A stretch of 64,000 nt of DNA, taken from Candidatus Gemmiger excrementigallinarum. GTDB taxonomy: Bacteria; Bacillota; Clostridia; Oscillospirales; Ruminococcaceae. The stretch covers positions 1 through 64,000 of the forward strand of contig DXBP01000019.1 in NCBI GenBank assembly GCA_019116445.1. The letters are read 5' to 3'. Positions 1 to 9,661 of the stretch are shown piece by piece (position 1 is the stretch's first letter; the number at the start of each line of letters is the position of its first letter). The notes under the pieces are model-generated. The model saw nothing but the letters and a program-made list of their open reading frames with translations. It did no database searches and was not told the origin of the DNA. Made by a program: the position numbers and the translations under genes.

Positions 1-125
1 ACTGACAATGGGAAACTTCTAATGAGCCCGTTTACGGGCGGTAAGTAACAAACTCTCGCGGCTGGCAGACCGTACCAACGCGACGTGACGCGTGCGCTAG
101 TATTCCAGGGCTTCGCCCGTCTGTG
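1..125. other. Left-edge segment with three short hairpins; possible 3' end of a truncated element
   Basis: No complete gene is visible here. A reading frame open from base 1 ends at TAA 46-48, so a CDS tail may enter from the left. Three small hairpins follow: GCCCG/CGGGC (26-39), CGCG/CGCG (79-92) and GGGC/GCCC (108-118), and then the hairpin at 131-149. A structured 3' end of this kind is seen at the right ends of IS200/IS605-type elements (tnpB/omega-RNA), but no transposase sequence lies in the window. The assignment is speculative. Confidence 0.25.
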
Positions 126-150
126 AAAAACCCCCGGCTTTGCTGGGGGA
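126..150. terminator. Rho-independent-type hairpin, stronger on the minus strand
   Basis: The stem pairs 131-138 with 142-149 (five C:G pairs, then GC) around a TTT loop. On the minus strand the stem is followed by TTTTT; on the plus strand only by TATTTATT. It probably insulates the ZIP transporter gene from whatever lies to the left. Confidence 0.45.
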
Positions 151-214
151 TATTTATTGTATAGTGCCGGTCCCCCTTGCATAAGGTTGGAAAAAACATC
201 CAAGGGGGCTTTTT

Positions 215-982
215 ATGCATCCGTTGATCTTTACCACACTGGCCGGGCTCTCCACCGGACTGGGGGGTCTGCTGGCCGTTGTGTGCCGCCCCACCCGGCG
301 GCTGCTGGCCGTCAGTGCCGGCTTTGCGGGCGGCGTCATGCTGGCTGCCTCTCTGACGGACCTTGTGCCCGGAGCGCTGCGGTTCTATCGGGGGTATCTG
401 CCGCCTCTGGGCTGTGGCGGGGCGGTGGTTCTGCTGTTGGCAGCGGGTATGCTGCTGGCGGCGCTGCTGGGACATTTGCTGCCCGAGGAAGCGGAACTGG
501 CCGACCGCATGGCCGGGGATGCAGCCCGCACAGCGGCTTTGCGCACGGCGCTGTTTACCGGTATGGCGCTGCTGCTGCACAATTTCCCCGAAGGGGTGCT
601 GACTTATTTTGCAGGCACTGCCGATCCTTCCCTGGGGCTGCGCACTACACTGGCCATCGCCCTGCACAACATTCCCGAAGGTCTGGCGGTGGCGGTGCCC
701 TTTGCCTTTGCCCTGCGCAGCCGCCTGGGTGGTGCCCTGGCGGCGCTGGCCTCGGGGCTGGCGGAACCGGCCGGGGCTTTGCTGGCCATGCTGTTTTTGC
801 GCCGGTGGTTTACGCCTGGTTTTCTCAACGGTACAGTGGTTCTGGTGGCGGGTGTTATGCTGTGGGTGGCGCTGGCCCAGCTGCTGCCGTCGGCATGGGC
901 CTGCCCCCACCGGAAAACGGGCCTGTTGGGGATAGCCGCGGGGGTGCTTGTGATGCTGCTGGGCATTGCGGCTTTGCCCTGA
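215..982 (+). CDS. ZIP family divalent metal transporter
   Basis: A 255-residue, very hydrophobic protein of the ZIP family (ZupT/GufA branch), which imports Zn2+ or related divalent cations through the cytoplasmic membrane. Two metal-site motifs are visible: HNFPEG at residues 122-127 and HNIPEG at 151-156, in the expected adjacent helices. The length suits the eight-helix bacterial ZIP fold. The start is ATG 215, preceded by AAGGGGG at about 202-207. The next gene, a lipoprotein, begins 54 bp downstream on the same strand. Substrate preference cannot be read from the sequence. Confidence 0.85.
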   Translation: MHPLIFTTLAGLSTGLGGLLAVVCRPTRRLLAVSAGFAGGVMLAASLTDLVPGALRFYRGYLPPLGCGGAVVLLLAAGMLLAALLGHLLPEEAELADRMAGDAARTAALRTALFTGMALLLHNFPEGVLTYFAGTADPSLGLRTTLAIALHNIPEGLAVAVPFAFALRSRLGGALAALASGLAEPAGALLAMLFLRRWFTPGFLNGTVVLVAGVMLWVALAQLLPSAWACPHRKTGLLGIAAGVLVMLLGIAALP

Positions 983-1036
983 ATGTGTTATACTATACCC
1001 TGTATCAATGTTGAAAAATACAGGGAGGGAAGCGCT

Positions 1037-2338
1037 ATGCAGAGCAGGATCATACCCTTTGCCCTGGCGGCACTTTTGCTGACAGGATGCAGCGCTTCCA
1101 CCGATGTGGAAACCCTGCTGCGTGCGCCCCAGCTTTCCGGTGAAAGTGCCGCAGTCCAGAAGGCCCTCAACAGCTACCTGGGCGGCAGCGCAACCCTGAA
1201 ATATCCGGCCAGCGGTGATTTCCTTTCTCCCTTTGCTTTTGGTGACTGGGACGGCGACGGCGCGCAGGAAGCCGCTGTGCTCTATACCGCCGATACCACC
1301 GGTTCCAACGTGTTTCTGGCGGTGCTGGAATCCAGCGGGGCGGACAGCTGGCATGTGAGCAAAACCATCGAGGGCCTTTCCAGCGAGGTGGAAACCTTTT
1401 CGGCGGCCCACCTGCGGGATGCCCAGAGCCAGCAGATCCTGGCGGGATACGGCAGTGCCCAGGGCGACCGCTACCTCGTGGTGTATGAGTATGATGGCAG
1501 TGAACTTTCCACGATTATCAGCAACCGCTACAGCGAGATGGTGCTGGGGGATTTCACCGGCAAAGGGGATACCCAGGATCTGGTGCTGGCCTTGCCCACC
1601 GATACGGAGTACGGCGGTGTAACGTTGCAGCTGCTGACCAACGTGGAGGGGGAATTCCGCTCCTACCAGACACTGGATCTGGGGGAAGGAGCGTACAGCG
1701 GCTGTGCGGCACTCAGCGCCGGGCAGGGCCGGGACGATGCCATGTATCTGGTCATGGATGCCTGGTCCGGCAACAACAGCCTTGTGTCGGACATTATCCT
1801 GTATGACGGCGAAACCGGATTCTTGCAGCCCTACCATCCGCCAGGACTCAGCGACCCCCAGCGCAGTACCTTGCGGTATCACACCGAACTGCTCAGCCGG
1901 GACATCGACGGCAATGGCACGGTGGACATCCCCGTGGAGATCGACGATGGCGGCGAATTGCAGTCGCCTATGGACAAGAGCCTGGTTTTCCTTTTGTGGA
2001 AAGACTACGCCACGGCCGGGGGCGGGCACAGCCATTTCGGCGTGTATGACAGCAAAAACAATTTTTATATGTCTTTGCCGGAATCCATGCATGGCAGCAT
2101 ATCCATCCGCGCCAACGGGGACAGCAGCGGCTGGATGATCTGCAGCAGTGACGGCAACACCGTCTATTGCGAGATGCGGGTGGTGGACCCGGCCGAAGAA
2201 GCGGAGAGCGAAACGGCCGTGTACGAGCGCATTGCCAACATCGGCAGCCAGCAACTGCAGGCACGCATCGTGACACCCTATTACGGACTCAGTATCGACT
2301 CAATCATCAGCGGCACGGTGCTGCTGGGGTTGGAATGA
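1037..2338 (+). CDS. Predicted lipoprotein with FG-GAP-like repeats
   Basis: A 433-residue exported lipoprotein of unknown function. The N-terminus is a lipoprotein signal peptide with lipobox LLTGC (Cys at about residue 20). The mature part contains Asp-rich motifs such as DWDGDGAQEA and DIDGNGTVDI, which resemble the calcium-binding loops of FG-GAP/VCBS beta-propellers. I chose ATG 1037 because GGGAGG (1023-1028) sits in front of it and the signal peptide starts there; an in-frame ATG at 983 would add 18 unlikely residues. It lies 16 bp before the response regulator and may be co-transcribed, so an envelope-sensing role is possible but unproven. Confidence 0.75.
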   Translation: MQSRIIPFALAALLLTGCSASTDVETLLRAPQLSGESAAVQKALNSYLGGSATLKYPASGDFLSPFAFGDWDGDGAQEAAVLYTADTTGSNVFLAVLESSGADSWHVSKTIEGLSSEVETFSAAHLRDAQSQQILAGYGSAQGDRYLVVYEYDGSELSTIISNRYSEMVLGDFTGKGDTQDLVLALPTDTEYGGVTLQLLTNVEGEFRSYQTLDLGEGAYSGCAALSAGQGRDDAMYLVMDAWSGNNSLVSDIILYDGETGFLQPYHPPGLSDPQRSTLRYHTELLSRDIDGNGTVDIPVEIDDGGELQSPMDKSLVFLLWKDYATAGGGHSHFGVYDSKNNFYMSLPESMHGSISIRANGDSSGWMICSSDGNTVYCEMRVVDPAEEAESETAVYERIANIGSQQLQARIVTPYYGLSIDSIISGTVLLGLE

Positions 2339-2354
2339 CGAAAGGGAGCACAGT

Positions 2355-3053
2355 ATGAAACGAGTTTTGGTCGTGGAAGACGAGGCCAGCATCCGGGAGA
2401 TGGTGGCCCTGAACCTGAAGATGGCGGGCTGGGAAGTGCTGGAAGCCCCCAGTGCCGAGCGCGCCCTGGAACTGATGCACCAGAGCGAACCCTGCGATGC
2501 GGCGCTGCTGGACATCATGCTGCCGGGCATGGACGGCCTGAGCCTGTGCGAAACCATCCGCCGGGACGACAACGACATCGGCATCATCATTGTATCGGCC
2601 AAAGGGCAGGAGAGCGACAAGATCCGCGGCCTTTCCATCGGCGCCGATGACTATATTACCAAACCCTTCTCGGTATCCGAACTGGTGGCCCGTCTGGAAG
2701 CCCTGACCCGCCGCGTCAAGCGGGGGGCTTCGGCCAAAACCGCTGAGGAACCGGAACAGCTGGTCAGCGGGCCCTTTGTGCTGGACGAAAAGAGTCGTGT
2801 GCTCTACAAGGCCGGCAAACCCATCGACCTGACCCAGGTGGAGTTCCAGATCATGGAACTGCTTTTCCGCAATCCGGCCACGGCCCTGGTGCGGGAAAAA
2901 ATTCTGGAAGGGGTCTGGGGCAAAAACTATTTCGGTGACGTCAAAATCGTGGACGTCAACATCCGTCGTCTTCGCATGAAGATCGAGGATGAACCCAGCA
3001 ATCCGCAGCACATCCTGACGGTATGGGGCTACGGATACCGCTGGAACGCCTGA
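2355..3053 (+). CDS. OmpR/PhoB-family response regulator
   Basis: A 232-residue DNA-binding response regulator. The receiver domain (about 1-115) has the acidic pocket VVEDE, the phospho-acceptor Asp53 in LLDIMLPG and the conserved Lys103 in ITKPF. The C-terminal winged-helix domain ends with TVWGYGYRWNA, the typical OmpR beta-hairpin. RBS AAAGGGAG precedes ATG 2355. The cognate histidine kinase starts 53 bp downstream, so the two form a classical two-component system. The organisation is PhoP/VicR-like, but the regulon cannot be deduced. Confidence 0.93.
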   Translation: MKRVLVVEDEASIREMVALNLKMAGWEVLEAPSAERALELMHQSEPCDAALLDIMLPGMDGLSLCETIRRDDNDIGIIIVSAKGQESDKIRGLSIGADDYITKPFSVSELVARLEALTRRVKRGASAKTAEEPEQLVSGPFVLDEKSRVLYKAGKPIDLTQVEFQIMELLFRNPATALVREKILEGVWGKNYFGDVKIVDVNIRRLRMKIEDEPSNPQHILTVWGYGYRWNA

Positions 3054-3106
3054 GAAACAAACAGCAGGCAGAACGGGCACCGTGGTGCCGGAAAGGGGAA
3101 CGGGCG

Positions 3107-4555
3107 ATGGCAAAGACCAGCATCATCCAGCGCTGGATCAAGGGCAGTCTGCTCATCATGGTGCTGGTGCTGTTCGCGGCCGAAGCAATTTTCCTCTACA
3201 ACAGCTACCGGGAATTGTACGGCGGCGTACAGCATGCCATTGAAAACCGTTTTTCTACCATTGCGGGCCGTCTGCAGGCCACCGGTACGGCGGGGGACAG
3301 TCTGGAAACCGCCGAAAGCCGCGGTCAGGCGCTGCGGCGCACGGTGGAACAGTTCGACGAAAAAGACAAGTTTGAATTCATGCTGCTGGATGCGCAAGGG
3401 GTGATCCTGGCCACCAGCAGCGGTACCATGACCCAGGACCTGACCAACGGTGCCGACTTTGTTCAGGCGCTCAGTTCCGCCAGCGGTATCGGGCGGTCCA
3501 TCTTTACCACCCCGCAGGGGGAACGGGTGATGGCCGTTACCTCGCTGGTGCCCTATGCGGCGGGGAACATTGCCGCCATGCGGATGGTCACCAGCCTGAC
3601 ACTGGTGGACCGCCAGTGGAACCGCGCAGTGGCGGCGTCGGCGGGCATCGGCGTGCTGGCGTTTCTGCTCATGCTGTGGAGCGGTCTGTTTTTTGTGCGC
3701 TCTATCGTACGTCCGCTGGGGGAAGTGGAGGCTACAGCCACCCGCATTGCCCGCGGCGATTTGAAGGTTCGCCTTCCCGATACCAAATACAACGATGAGA
3801 TCGGCCGGCTGTGCGGCACCATCAACCAGATGGCCGAGGACCTGGCCGAAACCGACCGCCTGAAAAATGAGTTCATCTCCTCGGTCAGCCACGAACTGCG
3901 CACCCCGTTGACCTCCATCAAAGGCTGGGTGGAAACCATCAAAACCATTGATGATCCCAGCAACGAGAATTATCGCCGGGGCCTTTCCATCATCGGCACC
4001 GAAACCGACCGCCTGTATACCATGGTGGAAGAACTGCTGGATTTTTCCCGGCTGCAGAATGGCATCAAACTCAACTGCGAGGTGCTGGACCTGGTGGCGG
4101 AAGCGACCGATGCCGCACTCTTCGTGGAAGCGCGTATCCAGCAGGAAGGGCTGCACTTTGTCTATGAGGAACCACCGGAACCCTACCCGGTCTGGGCCGA
4201 CCCGGCCCGGCTGCGGCAGGTCTTTGTCAATGTGTTTGATAACGCCATCAAGTATTCCGATGCCGGCGGCACTATCTTCCTGACCATCACCCGTACGCCG
4301 GATACCGTCACGGCGGCAGTGCGGGACCAGGGCCGGGGCATTGCCCCCGATGACCTGGACAAGGTCAAGCAGAAGTTCTTCAAGGCCAAAAACTCGGTGC
4401 GCGGGTCGGGCATTGGCCTGGCGGTGGTGGACGAAATCGTTGGGGCCCTGGGCGGCCGGGTGGATATTGCATCCACACTGGGGCAGGGAACCACGGTCAG
4501 CATCACGCTGCCGGTGTACCATCCCGGGCAGGAACATCTGCACGAAAAAATCTGA
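3107..4555 (+). CDS. Sensor histidine kinase with HAMP domain
   Basis: A 482-residue membrane histidine kinase, partner of the upstream regulator. The order is TM1 (about 12-34), an extracytoplasmic domain of about 145 residues, TM2 (about 180-205), HAMP, a dimerisation domain with phospho-His262 in SVSHELRTPLTSIKGW, and an ATPase domain with an N-box (NVFDNAIKYS) and G-boxes (DQGRGI, GSGIGLAVV). The start is ATG 3107 after GGGGAA; an in-frame ATG at 3023 overlaps the regulator and lacks an RBS. The PhoR-like layout suggests sensing of an envelope signal; the ligand is unknown. Confidence 0.92.
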   Translation: MAKTSIIQRWIKGSLLIMVLVLFAAEAIFLYNSYRELYGGVQHAIENRFSTIAGRLQATGTAGDSLETAESRGQALRRTVEQFDEKDKFEFMLLDAQGVILATSSGTMTQDLTNGADFVQALSSASGIGRSIFTTPQGERVMAVTSLVPYAAGNIAAMRMVTSLTLVDRQWNRAVAASAGIGVLAFLLMLWSGLFFVRSIVRPLGEVEATATRIARGDLKVRLPDTKYNDEIGRLCGTINQMAEDLAETDRLKNEFISSVSHELRTPLTSIKGWVETIKTIDDPSNENYRRGLSIIGTETDRLYTMVEELLDFSRLQNGIKLNCEVLDLVAEATDAALFVEARIQQEGLHFVYEEPPEPYPVWADPARLRQVFVNVFDNAIKYSDAGGTIFLTITRTPDTVTAAVRDQGRGIAPDDLDKVKQKFFKAKNSVRGSGIGLAVVDEIVGALGGRVDIASTLGQGTTVSITLPVYHPGQEHLHEKI

Positions 4556-4586
4556 TCCATTTGTTTTCAATCTAAAAGGAGATCGT

Positions 4587-5513
4587 ATGTCCAAGGAATT
4601 CCGCACCTCCGTCGGCGGGCAGGCCCTGATGGAAGGCATTATGATGCGCGGCCCGGAGAAAATCTGCTGCGCGGTGCGCCGTCCTGACGGCACCATTGAC
4701 CTGAGTTACGACACGGTGCGCACCCACTGGTACAACAAAGTGCCGCTGGTGCGCGGCGTCTGCAATATGGCGGAAAATCTTTACAAAGGGTACCAGTACC
4801 TTATGCACGCCGCCGATATTGCTATGGAGGGCGAAACCGAACCGGCCGAATCCAAACTGGACAAGTGGCTGGAAGCTCACATGAGCCCCGCGGTGCAAAA
4901 TGTACTGATGGGTGTGGCGGCCTTTGCCGGTGTGGTGCTGGCGCTGTTTCTGTTTACTTTTTTGCCCACTTTCCTCACCGGGCAGATCGCCCGGGTGCTG
5001 CCCATGGGCCGTTGGCCAAGGGTCATCCTGGAAGGTGTGCTCAAGATGGTGATTTTCCTGGGGTATATGTTCCTTTGTACCCGTTACAAGGAACTGCACA
5101 GGGTGTTTGAGTATCACGGTGCCGAGCACAAGACCATCGCCTGCTACGAGGCGGGCCTGCCCCTGACTGTGGAAAACATCCGCAAGCAAAGCCGGTTCCA
5201 TCCCCGCTGCGGCACCAGTTTTATGATCCTGGTCATTATCATCAGCATCTTTTTGTATGCCGTGCTGCCCTGGACGAGCACCGGCCTGCGGGTGGTATAT
5301 AAGCTGTGTATGTTCCCGCTGCTGGTGGGGATTTCCTACGAAGTGCTCAAGTGGGCCGGCCGTTCCGACAGCCTGCTTTCCCACCTTGTATCGCAGCCGG
5401 GACTGTGGATGCAGCGGTTGACGACCTTTGAGCCGGATGACTCCATGATCGAGGTCGCCATTGCTGCCGTCACCCCCGTTCTGCCTGAAAATCGGGAGGA
5501 TGGTCGCTGGTGA
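4587..5513 (+). CDS. DUF1385 (YqhQ-like) membrane protein
   Basis: A 308-residue member of DUF1385, a conserved Firmicutes membrane family without a settled function. Family motifs are visible: GGQALMEGIMMRGPE near the N-terminus and YHGAEHKTI centrally. Several hydrophobic helices lie in the middle and C-terminal half. ATG 4587 follows AAAAGGAG. Its end overlaps the GTG start of prmC by 4 bp (GTGA), so the two are translationally coupled, an order I recall from other Firmicutes. Confidence 0.85.
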   Translation: MSKEFRTSVGGQALMEGIMMRGPEKICCAVRRPDGTIDLSYDTVRTHWYNKVPLVRGVCNMAENLYKGYQYLMHAADIAMEGETEPAESKLDKWLEAHMSPAVQNVLMGVAAFAGVVLALFLFTFLPTFLTGQIARVLPMGRWPRVILEGVLKMVIFLGYMFLCTRYKELHRVFEYHGAEHKTIACYEAGLPLTVENIRKQSRFHPRCGTSFMILVIIISIFLYAVLPWTSTGLRVVYKLCMFPLLVGISYEVLKWAGRSDSLLSHLVSQPGLWMQRLTTFEPDDSMIEVAIAAVTPVLPENREDGRW

Positions 5514-6340
5514 ATGCTGCATTTCAGGACCTGTGCACCCGGCTGCAAAACGCCGGTGTACCGGATGCCCGGTTTGACGCAGCCCAACTCTACCGCTTTG
5601 TAACGGGGCGGGACCCTCGCCTGGACAACGGCCCCAGCGAAGCGGAAACCGCGCGGCTGGACGTGCTGGCGGCCCGGCGGGCCAACCGGGAGCCCCTGCA
5701 GTACCTGCTGGGGGAGTGGGATTTTTTGGACTTTACCCTCAAAGTAGGGCCGGGGGTGCTGTGCCCGCGGGCAGACAGCGAGGTGGTCTGCGAAACCGCC
5801 ATCGAACTGCTGCGGGCGGAGGAGGCGCCGGTGGTGCTGGACCTTTGTGCCGGTACCGGCTGTCTGGGGCTGGGGATCGCCCGGGCTTACCCGGCGGCCC
5901 AAGTGACCTGTGTTGAAAAAAGCGACAGCGCCTGGCCGTACCTTACCGCCAATACAGCGGGCACCGGGGTGCAGGCCGTGCAGGCCGATGTCTTTGGCTG
6001 GTACCGGGTGCTGGCACCGGAAAGCGTGGATCTGATCATTTCCAATCCGCCCTATCTGACGGCAGCGGAAATGCGGGTCCTTATGCCGGAAACAGCCCAC
6101 GAACCGGCACTGGCCCTGAATGGCGGCGCCGACGGACTGGACTTTTACCGGCTTCTGTGTTCCCATTACGGCGGTGTATTGCGCCCGGGGGGCTGGCTGG
6201 TGCTGGAAATCGGCTGTGCCCAGGCGGCCAGTGTGCTGGCACTGGGGCGGCAATACGGCTGGCAGAATGGCCGCTGCCGTAAGGACTACGGCGGCAACGA
6301 TCGGGTGATCGTATTGCAGAAGCCTCAAAAAAGTGGCTGA
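5510..6340 (+). CDS. prmC: Peptide chain release factor N(5)-glutamine methyltransferase
   Basis: A 276-residue SAM-dependent methyltransferase of the PrmC/HemK family, which methylates the glutamine of the GGQ motif in class I release factors. Motif I is DLCAGTGCLG (111-120) and the catalytic NPPY is at 179-182, after an N-terminal helical domain (1-85) that binds the release factor. Translation starts at GTG 5510, inside the end of the DUF1385 gene. No prfA is adjacent, unlike the common prfA-prmC pair. The assignment rests on NPPY plus the N-terminal domain. Confidence 0.9.
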   Translation: MNAAFQDLCTRLQNAGVPDARFDAAQLYRFVTGRDPRLDNGPSEAETARLDVLAARRANREPLQYLLGEWDFLDFTLKVGPGVLCPRADSEVVCETAIELLRAEEAPVVLDLCAGTGCLGLGIARAYPAAQVTCVEKSDSAWPYLTANTAGTGVQAVQADVFGWYRVLAPESVDLIISNPPYLTAAEMRVLMPETAHEPALALNGGADGLDFYRLLCSHYGGVLRPGGWLVLEIGCAQAASVLALGRQYGWQNGRCRKDYGGNDRVIVLQKPQKSG

Positions 6341-6378
6341 AAGTCCGCTTTATGGGATGACAAATGCACAACATAAGG

Positions 6379-6407
6379 TTGTAATTCTCTGAGAAATCGT
6401 ATATAAT
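6379..6407 (+). promoter_or_regulatory. recA promoter
   Basis: TTGTAA (6379-6384), a 17-bp spacer and a perfect TATAAT (6402-6407) lie 55 bp before the recA start. No clear Gram-positive LexA box (CGAAC-N4-GTTCG type) is seen nearby. Confidence 0.75.
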
Positions 6408-6461
6408 AGACCTAAACGCAAACGATAACAGCGATTGTAATAGACAAAGGAGAAACACAAG

Positions 6462-7640
6462 ATGGCAGCTAAAAAAGATACAACGCCCAAGAGCACCGGT
6501 CCGGCCACCGATAAGAAAGCCGCGCTGGAAACCGCCCTGGCACAGATCGAAAAGCAGTTCGGCAAGGGCGCCGTCATGAAACTGGGCGCCAACGTCACCA
6601 TGCAGGTGGATGCGATCCCCACCGGCAGCCTGGGCCTGGACCTGGCCCTGGGCATTGGCGGTTTGCCCCGCGGCCGTATCATCGAAGTGTATGGCCCCGA
6701 ATCTTCCGGTAAAACCACGCTGGCCCTGCAGGTGCTGGCCGAAGCCCAGAAGATGGGCGGCGAGGTGGCCTTCATCGACGTTGAACACGCCCTGGACCCG
6801 GCTTACGCCAGTGCCTTGGGTGTGGACATTGACAGCCTGCTGGTCAGCCAGCCGGACACCGGCGAACAGGCTATGGAAATCTGTGAAGCGCTGGTGCGCT
6901 CCGGTGCCATCGACGCAGTAGTCGTGGACTCCGTTGCCGCCATGGTGCCCCGTGCCGAAATCGAAGGCGAGATGGGCGACAGCCACGTGGGTCTGCAGGC
7001 CCGCCTGATGAGCCAGGCCCTGCGCAAACTGACCGGTGTGATCGGCAAAACCAACACCGTGTGTATCTTCATCAACCAGCTGCGTGAGAAGGTGGGTATC
7101 GTCTACGGCAACCCCGAAGTCACCACCGGCGGCCGTGCGCTGAAGTACTATTCCAGCGTGCGTATTGATGTGCGCCGCATCGAAGGCCTGAAGGATTCCA
7201 CCGGCGCCTTTATCGGCAACCGCACCCGGGCCAAGATCGTCAAGAACAAGGTGGCGCCGCCCTTCCGCGAGGCGGAGTTCGACATTATGTTCGGCGAGGG
7301 TATTTCCAAAATCGGTGAAATTCTGGATCTCGGTGTCAAACTGGGCGTTGTCCAGAAGAGTGGTGCCTGGTTCAACTACGGGGAGATGCGCTTAGGTCAG
7401 GGCCGTGACAATGCCAAGCAGTTCCTGAAAGAGCATCCGGAGGTTTCCGACGAGATCGAGAAGATCGTCCGCGCCAACGCCGATCGCCTGCTGGCAGCCG
7501 GCAAGAAGGGCACCGTCAAGCCGCTGGACCCCAGTGAACTGGTCAAGCCCGTGGCGCCCGGCGAAGGCCCTGCAGCCGCAGCACCGGCAGTCAAGACCAC
7601 CGGCAGCGACGTGGACCTGGACATTATGGTTGACGAATAA
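6462..7640 (+). CDS. recA: Recombinase RecA
   Basis: A 392-residue RecA recombinase: ATP-dependent strand exchange, recombinational repair and LexA co-protease activity. Walker A is GPESSGKTT (78-86), and the core is near-identical to the family ([19 protein letters not shown]). A short Lys-rich N-terminus and an acidic, Ala/Pro-containing C-terminal tail are present. RBS AAAGGAG precedes ATG 6462. recX follows with a 1-bp overlap, the usual pairing of the recombinase and its modulator. Confidence 0.98.
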   Translation: MAAKKDTTPKSTGPATDKKAALETALAQIEKQFGKGAVMKLGANVTMQVDAIPTGSLGLDLALGIGGLPRGRIIEVYGPESSGKTTLALQVLAEAQKMGGEVAFIDVEHALDPAYASALGVDIDSLLVSQPDTGEQAMEICEALVRSGAIDAVVVDSVAAMVPRAEIEGEMGDSHVGLQARLMSQALRKLTGVIGKTNTVCIFINQLREKVGIVYGNPEVTTGGRALKYYSSVRIDVRRIEGLKDSTGAFIGNRTRAKIVKNKVAPPFREAEFDIMFGEGISKIGEILDLGVKLGVVQKSGAWFNYGEMRLGQGRDNAKQFLKEHPEVSDEIEKIVRANADRLLAAGKKGTVKPLDPSELVKPVAPGEGPAAAAPAVKTTGSDVDLDIMVDE

Positions 7641-8260
7641 TGCCCCGTCTGACCCAAATCAAAGAAACCAAAAAAGGACGGCTTGCCCTGTTTCTGGACG
7701 GCGAGTTCGTCTTTTCTCTGGATGAGGATACTTTTGCGGGGGCCAGCCTGCACGAGGGCGATGACCTGGAACCCTGGCAGGTGGAGGAACTGCGCAAGCA
7801 GAGCGACACCCGCCGCGCGCTGGACAAGGCGATGGATTATCTGTCGCTGCGGGATCACGCCGCGGGGGAACTCTACCAAAAACTCTGCCGCAAATTCGAT
7901 GAGCACAGTGCCGCCTACGCGGTGGCCCGGGCCGGGGAACTGGGCCTGCTGGATGATGCAGGCTTTGCCCGCCGCCGTGCCGCTGAACTGCTGCGCAAGC
8001 GCAAGTCCCGGCGGGAAATTCTGCGGGATCTGGCGGCCAAGGGCATCGACCGGGATACCGCTGCCCAGGCGGTGGAAGCCCTGTACGACAGCGGCGAGGA
8101 CGGGGAAGATCCGGAGGAAGCCGCCGCCCGCGCCCTGGTGGAACGGCAGTATGCCGCCAAACTGGCTGCCGGCAAACGGGACCAGGTAGCCGCAGCATTG
8201 GCCCGCAGAGGGTTTTCCCATGCCATCATCCGCACAGTGCTGGCGGGGGATGACGACTGA
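7640..8260 (+). CDS. recX: Regulatory protein RecX
   Basis: A 206-residue RecX family protein, which binds RecA filaments and limits recombinase activity. It is composed of helical three-helix repeats rich in Arg, Leu and Ala (YLSLRDHAAGEL, LLRKRKSRREILRDL), and its length is normal for the family. The ATG overlaps the recA stop (TAATG), so it is translated by coupling. Position directly after recA supports the call. Confidence 0.9.
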   Translation: MPRLTQIKETKKGRLALFLDGEFVFSLDEDTFAGASLHEGDDLEPWQVEELRKQSDTRRALDKAMDYLSLRDHAAGELYQKLCRKFDEHSAAYAVARAGELGLLDDAGFARRRAAELLRKRKSRREILRDLAAKGIDRDTAAQAVEALYDSGEDGEDPEEAAARALVERQYAAKLAAGKRDQVAAALARRGFSHAIIRTVLAGDDD

Positions 8261-8317
8261 ACCGAAAACGCCTGCCGCCCGGCAGACGCACACAACCATT
8301 ACCATAAGGACGTACCT

Positions 8318-9658
8318 ATGAATATTGCCATCATTTCTCTCGGCTGCCCGAAAAACCAGGTGGATGCCGATGTTTTCTGCCATGCGCTGATCAAGGAGGG
8401 CCACACTACGGTGGCTGACCCGGCCGAAGCAGATGTCATCATTATCAATACCTGCGGTTTTATCGAGTCCGCCAAGGCCGAAGCCATTGAGAACATCCTC
8501 ATGGCCTGCCAGTACAAACAGCAGAATCCCGACCTCAAGGTCATTGTTACCGGCTGTCTGGCCGAACGCTACAAGCAGCAGATCGTACAGGAAATTCCCG
8601 AAGTGGATGCTGTGGTGGGCATCGGTTCCAACGCGGCGCTGCCGGCCATTGTGGCCCGGGTCTGCGCGGCAGGAGCCGGTCAGGTGGAAAGCTACGGCCC
8701 CAAGAGCGATATGCCCCTGGGTGGCGCCCGTGTCATTTCCACGCCGCGGCACTACGCTTACCTGAAAATTGCTGAAGGCTGCAACAACCGCTGTCACTAC
8801 TGCGCCATTCCGCTGATCCGCGGCCCGCTGCGCAGCCGTCCGCTGGAGGACTGTGTAGCCGAAGCCCGCTGGCTGGCAGGGGAGGGGGTCCGGGAACTGA
8901 TCCTGGTGGCCCAGGACCCCACCGCCTACGGCGAGGACTGGGGCAAACCCGGCGCAGTCTGCGAACTGCTGGACCGTTTGCAGGAGATCGACGGCATCCG
9001 CTGGATCCGGATTCTTTACGCCTACCCGGAACGCATCAGCGACGAATTCATTGCGGCGATGGTGCGCAACACCAAGGTGGTGCCCTATCTGGACCTGCCC
9101 ATTCAGCACTGTGATGACGCGGTGTTGAAAGCGATGAACCGCCGCGGCGGTCGTGCCGACATCGAGGATGCGGTGAACCGGCTGCGGGCGGCCATTCCCG
9201 GCATCACGCTGCGCACCACCCTGATTGCCGGGTTCCCCGGCGAAACGGAGGAACAGTACGCCGAGTTGTGTGACTTCGTCAAGACGATGCGGTTTGACCG
9301 CCTGGGCTGCTTTGCCTATTCGGCGGAGGAAAATACCGTGGCTGCCAGAATGGAAGGCCAGCTGGACGAGGAAACCAAGCAGCGCCGTGCCGACCACATC
9401 ATGGAACTGCAGGCGGAAGTCAGCGCTGACCGTGAAAAAGAAAAGGTCGGCCAGACGCTGGAATGTATCTGCGACGGTGTGGATGATGAAACCGGGATGT
9501 ATCTGCTGCGCTCCAAGGCCGACTGCCCCGAAATCGACGGCAATGTGCTGACCCCGGCGGACACCCCGCTGGAAACCGGTGCGTTCTATAATGTGACTGT
9601 CACCGATGCCGATACCTATGACCTCTACGGTTATGCGGAAGAAAAACTGGAGGACTGA
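8318..9658 (+). CDS. rimO: Ribosomal protein S12 methylthiotransferase RimO
   Basis: A 446-residue radical SAM methylthiotransferase. The N-terminal UPF0004 domain carries Cys10 (SLGCPKNQVD, the RimO signature), Cys46 and Cys80 for the auxiliary cluster. The radical SAM cluster is C155-x3-C159-x2-C162 (CNNRCHYC), and a TRAM domain ends the protein. It methylthiolates an Asp of ribosomal protein S12. ATG 8318 follows AAGGA. pgsA begins 4 bp after its stop, a common Firmicutes neighbour. Confidence 0.95.
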   Translation: MNIAIISLGCPKNQVDADVFCHALIKEGHTTVADPAEADVIIINTCGFIESAKAEAIENILMACQYKQQNPDLKVIVTGCLAERYKQQIVQEIPEVDAVVGIGSNAALPAIVARVCAAGAGQVESYGPKSDMPLGGARVISTPRHYAYLKIAEGCNNRCHYCAIPLIRGPLRSRPLEDCVAEARWLAGEGVRELILVAQDPTAYGEDWGKPGAVCELLDRLQEIDGIRWIRILYAYPERISDEFIAAMVRNTKVVPYLDLPIQHCDDAVLKAMNRRGGRADIEDAVNRLRAAIPGITLRTTLIAGFPGETEEQYAELCDFVKTMRFDRLGCFAYSAEENTVAARMEGQLDEETKQRRADHIMELQAEVSADREKEKVGQTLECICDGVDDETGMYLLRSKADCPEIDGNVLTPADTPLETGAFYNVTVTDADTYDLYGYAEEKLED

Positions 9659-9661
9659 GCC

